DNA of 64,000 nt from Pseudanabaena sp. SR411 (GTDB lineage: Bacteria; Cyanobacteriota; Cyanobacteriia; Pseudanabaenales; Pseudanabaenaceae). The stretch lies in assembly GCF_002251945.1 (NCBI RefSeq), contig NZ_NDHW01000045.1:29832-93831 (forward strand). The letters run 5' to 3'. A model generated the notes under the pieces. That model saw only the letters and a list, made by a program, of their open reading frames with translations. It had not been told where the DNA came from and ran no database searches. The translations under genes were made by a program, and so were the position numbers. Below are positions 8,576-15,571 of this stretch, piece after piece. Position 1 is the first letter of the stretch. Every line of letters begins with the position of its first letter.

Positions 8576-8830
8576 ATGTATTAAGTTACCGTTGATTATG
8601 CCAAAAAGAACCTTGATGAACTATAGCAATCCTAAATGGTTTGTGGAAGGACACCCCAATGGGGTGTCCTTCCACAAACCAAAAAAATCCACAAATGATA
8701 TAGGACTGCTATATGCGATCGGGCTACAAAAGAATCTGAAGGTGTAGGAATAGTTAGTGAAAATCGCAGCTACATTTTGATTGCCTAAAAAGAATGGGAA
8801 TCACTCATGGAAACTGCGATAATTATGTAA
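8576..8830 (+). pseudogene. Phd/YefM-type antitoxin remnant split by a MITE
   Basis: Reading on the plus strand from 8585, the frame gives VTVDYAKKNLDEL, then a 90 bp insertion (88 bp element plus a TA), then CDRATKESEGVGIVSENR and, after one further stop, KEWESLMETA. Joined, this is the usual core of a Phd/RelB-type antitoxin (DYAKKNLDELCDRA ... WESLMETA). Besides the inserted element there is a stop at codon 3 and one after SYILIA. The inserted length is a multiple of three. No cognate toxin gene adjoins; a YoeB-type toxin relic lies about 3.5 kb away on the other strand. Confidence 0.7.
8624..8711 (+). repeat. TAGCARTCCT-family MITE, 88 bp, inserted in the antitoxin relic
   Basis: Ends are TAGCAATCCT and the complement of TAGCAGTCCT; TA stands on each side (8622-8623 and 8712-8713). 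The core is a 20 bp stem, GGTTTGTGGAAGGACACCCC with its complement. Removing the element and one TA restores the antitoxin frame GAT GAA CTA TGC GAT, which defines the insertion precisely. Confidence 0.88.
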
Positions 8831-9001
8831 ACTCCTAATCTTCTGCAACAGGTGTTGCCTTTCATCCTTGAATTGGCGTTTTAATATTTTTGGTTTTGGT
8901 TTGAGCGCACAGTACTTTAGGGTAGCTTGCAAAAGAGGATTTGCGTTTTCTCCCTTTACAAGGTGAGATTAAGAGGGATAAAGGACTTCTAAAACAATCT
9001 C

Positions 9002-11854
9002 TTATTTAGCTTCCATCCAGTTTTTGCCAGTATGGACATCCACCTCCAACTTGACCGAAAGCTCGACCGCCGACTCCATCGCTGCTTTAATTTTTGGTTG
9101 TAATTTGGCAACTTCATCGGGTGGTACTTCAAACACAAGTTCATCATGGACTTGTAATAATAATCGCGCTTGATAGTCTTGCAAAAGTTCATCCACCCGC
9201 AACATCGCAATTTTGATAATATCAGCGCTAGTTCCTTGAATCGGTGCATTGACCGCCGATCGCAACAATGCCGCCTTCTGATATCCACCTACTTGACTTA
9301 GCCCACGGAAATAGCGTCGCCTGCCCAAAACTGTTTTTACATAACCATCCCGTTCTGCTTCAAATTCTACATCCTGCATATAAGTAAAAATGCGTTCATA
9401 GCGCTGATTGAACTTCTCAATAAATTGCTTGGCAACCTTCACAGGTACACCGATATCACGGCTAAATTTCTGCGCTCCCATGCCATAGATCACCCCATAG
9501 TTAATGATTTTCGCTAAGCGCCGCTCATCACTAGTCACTTCTTCTTTCTCTAAGAGCAGTTGGGCGGTGACAGTATGCACATCTTCTCCAGCATTAAAAG
9601 CTCTCATCAATTCAGGCTCTTGACTCAAGTGGGCAAGAATCCGCAGTTCAATTTGCGAATAATCCGCCGACATTAATATCCAACCCTCTTCAGGCAAAAA
9701 TCCTGCTCTAATCCGCTTACTAAAAGCTGTGCGAATGGGAATATTTTGCAAGTTCGGATTAGAACTGCTCAAACGACCTGTTGAAGCAACAGTTTGATTA
9801 AAATCAGTATGTACGCGCCCAGTCTTTGGCTGAATCAGCGAAGGCAAAGCATCGACATAGGTGGATTTGAGTTTGGCAAGGGTGCGATTTTCGAGAATTG
9901 TGTCAATGAGTGGATCTTCACCTTCCAATTTGTTGAGAACTGCAACATCAGTGGAATAGCCAGTCTTGCTTTTACGTGACTTCTTTGTAAATTTTTCGCC
10001 CAGCATTTCTACTAAAATTTCGCTTAACTGCTTAGGAGAATTAAGATTAAATTTCTTTCCTGCTTGCTGATAAGCGGCGATCGCTAAAGCATCTAAATCT
10101 TTTTCTAATTCCTGTGAGAAAATACTCAAATATTCTTTATCAATTCTAATGCCGCACCATTCCATTTTTGCTAAAATTGGTTCTAGTGCCATTTCCACAT
10201 TTTGGAATAAATCCCAAAGTTCAGGAATCGCAGTTAACTGCTCTTGTAAAATTGGCACAAGGCGATAGGTAATGTAAGTATCCATCCCGCAATATTGGGC
10301 AACTAAGGGAATTGCTATTTCAGCGATCGATTTGCGTTTACCAACTAGAGTTTTGTAGCTGACAGTGCGAATCTGGAGCAAATCCATCGCCATGTCATCG
10401 AGCTTATGGCTAGCTTCAGGATCAATCACATAACTAGCGATCATCGTATCGAATACCACTCCCGCTAGTTCAATTCCCGCAGCCTTAAACATCAAGCGAT
10501 CGAACTTAGCATTCTGTAAATATTTCGGATAGCTAGTATCTTCGAGAATGGGGCTAAGAATTTCTCTCACCTCTTCCCATTTCAGATTTTCCCCTTCACT
10601 ATGACTCAACGGAATATAAGCAACTTCACTAATCGAATCGCCCCAACAGCAGCCTATTCCTACTAATTCTGCTTCAAAGGGATTTAGCGCCGAAGTTTCC
10701 GTATCCCATGCCACAGGTTGTTTAGTACTACGGAACATTTCCACTAACTGCTCTAATTTAGGAATTGTGTCCATAATCTGCACATCTAACTTAAGCGAAG
10801 CAGTCGCAGCGATCGCCTGATCGGTTTCCTGCTTAGCAAAGTCAAACCACAACTCCTCATCTTCTCCATGCTGAGCCGATATCTCACTCCCATCGTTCTT
10901 AGGTAGAGGTGCTGGGGGTGAGGGCTTCTTCTCATAATTTCCTGATAACTTAGCTTGAATCTGATCAACCCGATTCACAAAAGCTTTAAGCTCAAGCTCT
11001 TCTAATAAAGGAATTAACTCTGCGGTATCAAAACCTGTTAATTTGCAATCGGCGATCGCCATCGGAAGCGGCACATCAGTTTTGATTGTCGCCATAAATT
11101 GCGAATGCTTAGCAGCTTCAATTCCTTGCTCTAACTTGGTTTTAACTGCTCCCTTCATCTTCGGTACGGCTGCCAAAACATTCTCTAAGCTGCCATATTC
11201 CTCAATTAATTTAATCGCCGTTTTCTCACCAATTCCGCGCACCCCTGGAATATTATCCGAAGCATCACCACATAAAGCCTTATAGTCCACAACCTGCGTG
11301 GGTGATACTCCTAGCCTCTCTTTCACCTGATCAGCATGGTATTCCACAATCTTATCTTTTTGACCAATGTTCAGCACCGAAATCCGCTTTTCTGCATCAA
11401 TCAACTGAAATAAATCGCGATCGCCACTTAATATCTTCACGGTGTAACCCTCAGCACTCGCCGCCTGTGAGAGTGTTCCCAACACATCATCCGCCTCAAA
11501 ACCTGCCTGAGTAATTGCTGGCAAATTCATCGCTGCTAAAACTTTCTGTAAGTTCTGCATGTCAGGAATAAAACTTTCAGGTGTTTCCGAACGATTAGCT
11601 TTGTAAGTATCGTCAATCTCATGGCGAAATGTGGGTGTGGCGAGGTCAAAGGCGATCGCTACGGCTGTGGGTTTTTCGCGATCGAGCATCTCAATTAATG
11701 CTTTCAAGAAGCCAAAACAAATACTAGTGGGGATTCCTGTCGAGGTTCGCAAGCCGCCTTCGGGATGTTTGCCAAAGGCGTAAAAGGCACGAAATGCGAG
11801 GGAATGTCCATCAACGAGTAAAAATGTGGGGTGGGTTTGTTCGCTTGAAGTCAT
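9002..11854 (-). CDS. polA: DNA polymerase I
   Basis: A 950-residue three-domain enzyme for Okazaki fragment processing and repair. The 5' nuclease is at about 10-290 (LLVDGHSLAFRAFYAF; GFEADDVLGTL; GDRDLFQLI; GDASDNIPGV). A linker follows, then a 3'-5' exonuclease domain that keeps its acidic residues (WDTETSALNPF, NAKFDRLMF, YCGMDTYITYRL), and the polymerase with motif A SADYSQIELRILAHLS, motif B RRLAKIINYGVIYG and motif C QVHDELVFEVP. The linker near residue 312 contains PSPPAPLP, encoded by a fragment of the palindromic repeat also found in cobB (see 10901-10925). Start ATG at 11854 opens directly into the first nuclease strand after ten residues. Confidence 0.97.
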   Translation of the reverse strand: MTSSEQTHPTFLLVDGHSLAFRAFYAFGKHPEGGLRTSTGIPTSICFGFLKALIEMLDREKPTAVAIAFDLATPTFRHEIDDTYKANRSETPESFIPDMQNLQKVLAAMNLPAITQAGFEADDVLGTLSQAASAEGYTVKILSGDRDLFQLIDAEKRISVLNIGQKDKIVEYHADQVKERLGVSPTQVVDYKALCGDASDNIPGVRGIGEKTAIKLIEEYGSLENVLAAVPKMKGAVKTKLEQGIEAAKHSQFMATIKTDVPLPMAIADCKLTGFDTAELIPLLEELELKAFVNRVDQIQAKLSGNYEKKPSPPAPLPKNDGSEISAQHGEDEELWFDFAKQETDQAIAATASLKLDVQIMDTIPKLEQLVEMFRSTKQPVAWDTETSALNPFEAELVGIGCCWGDSISEVAYIPLSHSEGENLKWEEVREILSPILEDTSYPKYLQNAKFDRLMFKAAGIELAGVVFDTMIASYVIDPEASHKLDDMAMDLLQIRTVSYKTLVGKRKSIAEIAIPLVAQYCGMDTYITYRLVPILQEQLTAIPELWDLFQNVEMALEPILAKMEWCGIRIDKEYLSIFSQELEKDLDALAIAAYQQAGKKFNLNSPKQLSEILVEMLGEKFTKKSRKSKTGYSTDVAVLNKLEGEDPLIDTILENRTLAKLKSTYVDALPSLIQPKTGRVHTDFNQTVASTGRLSSSNPNLQNIPIRTAFSKRIRAGFLPEEGWILMSADYSQIELRILAHLSQEPELMRAFNAGEDVHTVTAQLLLEKEEVTSDERRLAKIINYGVIYGMGAQKFSRDIGVPVKVAKQFIEKFNQRYERIFTYMQDVEFEAERDGYVKTVLGRRRYFRGLSQVGGYQKAALLRSAVNAPIQGTSADIIKIAMLRVDELLQDYQARLLLQVHDELVFEVPPDEVAKLQPKIKAAMESAVELSVKLEVDVHTGKNWMEAK
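10901..10925 (-). repeat. Protein-embedded repeat fragment in polA
   Basis: On the minus strand, the CCCTCACCCCCAGCACCTCT-like stretch encodes PSPPAPLP in the linker between the 5' nuclease and the 3'-5' exonuclease domain. It matches the left arm of the repeat in cobB (17919-18006) and cruP (16122-16155). Confidence 0.6.
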
Positions 11855-11956
11855 GATGCTCGTTTTAAAGTTTTGGCGATCGCTAGTCTTAGGTTAACCG
11901 ATCGCTGATTATAGTGCGATCGGGGTAAAAATGCCTATATACCTCAGCTATGCACG

Positions 11957-12067
11957 ATGACTGCCAAAAAAATCCTTGTTCTGGCGTCAACACCAAAAGA
12001 CTTACGGCTTGCATCGCTAAAATTTGAACCTAATTTTGTCTATTTTTCGGCATCCATTTTTCGGTAA
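11957..12067 (+). pseudogene. 36-codon remnant starting MTAKKILVLASTPKD
   Basis: The opening residues resemble the start of a cyanobacterial domain (KILILAS-x-P) that precedes CHAT or other effector modules, but the frame turns to unrelated sequence after about 15 residues and stops at 12065. No other part of such a protein was found. The region from 11855 to this point holds only the polA upstream sequence. Confidence 0.3.
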
Positions 12068-12137
12068 CAGAACCTTGCAGACAAAAATAATCGCTTTAAA
12101 ATTTTGCGAATAGGACTAATCGTGATAGTTCTGTTAT

Positions 12138-12401
12138 TCATACATAATGACTCTTACAGGCAGCAATTAGAATCTCTGTATCAGTTACTTAGTAAACGAG
12201 ACGATGTTCATTGCTAATGCGTTTTGACCAAAATCCACTAAGTCCATATTTGAGAGGTTCAGGTTTACCGATACCTGAAAAAGGCGATCACTCAATATCT
12301 TTGATAAATTCTACTATTGTGTTGTAAACTTTTCGATCCGTTTTTGCCTATGTATTATAGTCCTCAAAGGCTTCTGCTTCAAATAGGATGTGTCTTCTCA
12401 T
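12138..12401 (-). pseudogene. YoeB/Txe-type toxin remnant with three internal stops
   Basis: The minus strand from ATG at 12401 reads MRRHILFEAEAFEDYNT, stop, AKTDRKVYNTIVEFIKDIE, stop, [32 protein letters not shown], stop, VTDTEILIAACKSHYV. This is the full length of a YoeB mRNA interferase (88 codons); the GKPEPLK, LSGFWS and EHRLVY blocks are its hallmarks. Three in-frame stops (TAG, TGA, TAA) replace codons that are sense codons in working genes. No antitoxin frame was recognised directly upstream of it on the minus strand. Confidence 0.85.
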
Positions 12402-12608
12402 GAGATGTTATCCCAATTAAGTTCTACGAGATTATTACGGTTTTGGATGTTTTCCACCGCAGTTAGTAACTGATGTTACGTGGAACGATTTTACTGGATG
12501 TAAGACTTTACTAGAGTTACAGGCGATCGACACTTTAGAGCCATGATATTTGACCTCTGTAAGGTCGAGGTTGCGTAAGCCCTTGACGAAAAATGCTTTT
12601 AGGTAGAT
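12402..12608. other. Unassigned stretch between two gene relics
   Basis: A plus-strand frame near 12465-12550 reads VTDVTWNDFTGCKTLLELQ before a stop; it looks coding in character but I do not recognise it. Nothing else is apparent. Confidence 0.3.
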
Positions 12609-13287
12609 GACCATGCTTTTGCGTTAATGTACAAGCTTTCTGCAACCTTTACGCATTTCTAAGCCAAGTTATCCCCTATCAAGACAGTGACCTAGAGAAG
12701 CTATACACCTATCTCAAACATTTAGCACTGAAATTACAAAAAAGAACATCAAGTTCAGGTTATCAGTTTGATGATGAAATGCAGCTTGCATACTATCGCA
12801 TCCAAGAGATTAACGAAGGTTCTATCAGCCTAAATGAAGGCTATGCCGCAAAACTTGATAGGCCAAAAGAAGTTGGCAGTGGCAAAGTTAGAGAAAGTGA
12901 CTTACCTCTGTCTCGTCTCATCGATCTAATTAATGAAAATTTGGGGAAGAACTGAATGAAGCCGATCAGCTATTTTTTGACCAGATTACCGAGGTTACCG
13001 CCCAAGTTGAGGCGATCGCCCAAGCGGCCCAAGCTAATCCCATCGATAAATTTCAACTTGCTTTTAGCCAAGTATTAGAGTCACTCTTTATCGAGCGGAT
13101 GGAATTAAATGAAGACCTTTTTGCTCGTTATATGAATGACCCTGAATTTAAGGAATTAGTATCTCAATGGTTAGGACAACAGGTTTATTCGCGAATCCCA
13201 AAAACTATTTCTTATCCAATCAAGAAAAAATCAGGAAGACTGGTCTTGGAGATTAGCCTACAATGCTTTGCGCTCAAACACTTTTAA
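12609..13287 (+). pseudogene. Type I restriction endonuclease HsdR, C-terminal relic with frameshifts
   Basis: Three successive frames give pieces of one protein: ALMYKLSATFTHF up to 12655, FLSQVIPYQDSDLEKLYTYL through LSRLIDLINENLG up to about 12948, then ELNEADQLFFDQITE through ESLFIERMELNEDLFARYMN and DPEFKELVSQWLGQQVYSRI. The phrase NEADQLFFDQI and the NEDLFARYMNDPEFKELV stretch are typical of the helical C-terminal region of HsdR subunits. The helicase and nuclease domains are absent, as are hsdM and hsdS. The last frame ends in a truncated repeat at 13259. Dead remnant of a restriction system. Confidence 0.75.
13259..13279 (+). repeat. Isolated left end of a TACAGNRCTTT element
   Basis: TACAATGCTTTGCGCTCAAAC matches the first 21 bases of the element at 3761 with one change, but no hairpin or right end follows. 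It marks the right limit of the HsdR relic. Confidence 0.6.
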
Positions 13288-13297
13288 CCTAAATTTG

Positions 13298-14737
13298 TTA
13301 TACATAGCGCTTAATATCTCCATAGGCTCGATAGAAGCCACCTCGTGCTGACTCGCGCAACTCCTGCACCCAATACTTTGCACCCTCTTCTCGAATATCC
13401 CGTGGGAATTGTACAAACCAATCAGAATGATATCCTTCGGAAACCGCCCGTACCCGTAATTCGCTCCCTTGTCGAAAACATTCAACGATTACGCCTTGAC
13501 CTGATGTGACGGAACTAGCGGAACTGGTAGTTTCCATGGGTGTAGTTATAGAGGCTGCTGAAGATGAAGCCTTAGCCTCAATTTGCCGAGTTTGCGGTAA
13601 TTGCCCTGTCTGTGCCGAGGCGATCGCTTCTGCTGAAGCATCGACACAAGCTAGCACGCCATCGGTAGTTACGAGATAAAGGCGATCGCCTAAAAACTGC
13701 ATCGAGAGCGCTGAACCACACCCTGTTCCCAATTTCCAAAGCCTTTTACCTGATGCTTCAAAGCAATAGATCGAAGAGGAGCTATCTCCTGCAAAGACAT
13801 ACTTTCCACCCTTGGAAGTGGCACAGGAATAGACAGAAGCATCACAGGCATAGATTTGTTCGACTTCACCTTGCTTACTTAAGCGATAGAGTTTCTTAGC
13901 TGAAGTTCCTGCATAGACTCCTTCTCCCTCTAGCCAACCAAATAGAACCGCACCGTTAGTTGTTTGTTGCCATAGCTGCCGTCCTGCTGCTAAATCGTAG
14001 GCAGTTACGCCTCCATGATGTCCATGATAGAGATTTGTACCATCGCAACGTACCATCCAGCCTGCTTGTCCTTGGCTGAGTCTTGTCCATTGCTCCCCTG
14101 TTGGCTCGATTTTGACGATCGCGCCATTGGCATCGGAAACCGCTAGCGTACCGTCGTAAATATCGAGCCAGTAAATATCAATATTCGGATCAATTTCGTA
14201 GGCGAGACGAGGTAATTTACCGCTGAGGTCGTAAACATTGCCATCATCGCAACCCACGTAAATCCAAATGTCATCGGCAACTATACATTTCACACCTTCA
14301 GGCAATTGAAACTGGTTATTGATCTGTCCTTGATGATCTAAATTAAACACTTGTCCCCTTTGATTCCCCAGCCAACAGCGATCTCGATCAATAAAAATGC
14401 CAAAAGCCGACGAGCTAGACCGAAATGACCACAAAATTGGGGCGCGGGTTGCGGTAGAGGCAACACTTTCTACAGAGCGACGGGTAACAGGCGCTCGCTT
14501 TTGACGTTCTCCCATCACCGCAGGTGCATAGCCTTTGCGCTTTTTTTCGTTAATCTTTTTCGTTGCTTCAGCTTGAGCTTTTTCGGCTGTGGGATAGGTT
14601 TTGTTTTGTTGTTGACCTTTATCGCCAATGCGTCCGTAGCGAATTCGCACCTCTACACCCTCAACAATGACCTCATAAAACTTGTGCGATCCTTGATCGC
14701 CTTCTGATAGCTCAAGGTAAGTGATATCCAGACTCAT
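13298..14737 (-). CDS. WGR-domain protein with PQQ/WD-like beta-propeller
   Basis: A 479-residue cytoplasmic protein of three parts. Residues 1-75 form a WGR domain (KFYEVIVEG, IRYGRIGDKGQ, AEATKKINEKKRKGY), known in PARPs and in bacterial stand-alone proteins to bind nucleic acid ends. Residues 100-375 carry beta-propeller repeats with recurrent aromatic-Gly turns (RGQVFNLDHQG, GNVYDLSGKL, GVTAYDLAAGRQLWQ, SIYCFEASGKRLWKL). The last 60 residues are a conserved-looking domain (SDWFVQFPRDIREEGAKYWVQEL). No PARP, helicase or kinase is attached. A C-terminal extension of this kind may be another DNA-binding or partner-binding module; role unknown. Confidence 0.75.
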   Translation of the reverse strand: MSLDITYLELSEGDQGSHKFYEVIVEGVEVRIRYGRIGDKGQQQNKTYPTAEKAQAEATKKINEKKRKGYAPAVMGERQKRAPVTRRSVESVASTATRAPILWSFRSSSSAFGIFIDRDRCWLGNQRGQVFNLDHQGQINNQFQLPEGVKCIVADDIWIYVGCDDGNVYDLSGKLPRLAYEIDPNIDIYWLDIYDGTLAVSDANGAIVKIEPTGEQWTRLSQGQAGWMVRCDGTNLYHGHHGGVTAYDLAAGRQLWQQTTNGAVLFGWLEGEGVYAGTSAKKLYRLSKQGEVEQIYACDASVYSCATSKGGKYVFAGDSSSSIYCFEASGKRLWKLGTGCGSALSMQFLGDRLYLVTTDGVLACVDASAEAIASAQTGQLPQTRQIEAKASSSAASITTPMETTSSASSVTSGQGVIVECFRQGSELRVRAVSEGYHSDWFVQFPRDIREEGAKYWVQELRESARGGFYRAYGDIKRYV

Positions 14738-14993
14738 AGCTCTACTCGTGGCGATCGCCTATGTGTTGACCTGTATAGCATTTTGCACATGAGTGCATAC
14801 TCGTTTGCAAAACAAAAAACAACTACAGTAAGGGTTTGCGGTTTTCATTGTACCTACGGCACAATTAAAACCACTATATGTGCTGACTTGATTAACCAAT
14901 TTTGCCCGATTGCTTGACTTTGCGAGCAGTTACCTTACAAAACTTCAATTCAGCTATTTGCGCGATCGCTTCTTTGAACTATATTCTTAGAGC

Positions 14994-15524
14994 ATGATGA
15001 CAAACTACCGACCACCCAAAAGATGGCTGTATCCCATCGGAAAATTGTCCAAACTTGCGGCTACGATCGCCCTCGCTGCATTTGCCTATATTCCTTCTTC
15101 CGCAAAAGCTGAAACCTATATTAATAACCGTACCTGTCCTGCGGACTTTCCGAGCTTAAGTAAAGCTCTAGCTAAGGATTTACCAGACTATCTCAATCGC
15201 GTTTACAGTCGCTTAAGAATTAAACGCGAGGTGATGACCATTAGTCAGCCAGAACTAGAACCTTTGCCTCTTGCCCCCGATCAAGCAAGCGATCGCCTCC
15301 CGCAACAGATATTTTTATCGATCCTCGAACGACAAACGGGTAAAACCGCAACATCACAACGGGCTTACTGGTTATTTGTAGTTCCTACTTCTAACGGTTG
15401 GCGGCTAGCGATCGCCTTTATGCGAATCGGGCAAGCGCCGCCTGTAGATGTCAGTGATGCGGCGATCGCTGATGCTACAAATAAGTGGCTACGCGACTAT
15501 TGCGATCCTCGTTATCAGCGCTAA
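14994..15524 (+). CDS. Secreted or periplasmic protein of unknown function
   Basis: A 176-residue protein with an N-terminal signal: basic start, hydrophobic stretch LAATIALAAFAYI and a likely cleavage after SSAKA (near residue 39). The mature part begins with CPADFPSLSKALAKDLPDYL and ends with KWLRDYCDP, so two cysteines could pair. This cyanobacterial type of small protein is familiar but unnamed. It is followed by a 37 bp palindrome and then by the CruA/CruP-like gene on the same strand. No function is proposed. Confidence 0.6.
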   Translation: MMTNYRPPKRWLYPIGKLSKLAATIALAAFAYIPSSAKAETYINNRTCPADFPSLSKALAKDLPDYLNRVYSRLRIKREVMTISQPELEPLPLAPDQASDRLPQQIFLSILERQTGKTATSQRAYWLFVVPTSNGWRLAIAFMRIGQAPPVDVSDAAIADATNKWLRDYCDPRYQR

Positions 15525-15561
15525 CATATGTAGATGTCGGCACAGCCGACATCTACATATG
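15525..15561. terminator. Perfect palindrome between two co-oriented genes
   Basis: CATATGTAGATGTCGGC and its exact complement, separated by ACA. It starts at the stop codon of the preceding gene and ends 10 bases before the next ATG (15572), so it would be present in the leader of the downstream gene; it could terminate or attenuate. Confidence 0.6.
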
Positions 15562-15571
15562 CTGGGAAATT

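Noticed and set aside
8989..9288. 99-codon frame on the minus strand overlapping the polA end
   Set aside because: Shadow frame of polA rich in Arg and Lys; polA is read in another frame.
13099..13287. A 62-codon frame that might be a small gene
   Set aside because: It is the last part of the HsdR C-terminal relic; coding similarity continues upstream in another frame, and the frame ends in a repeat fragment.
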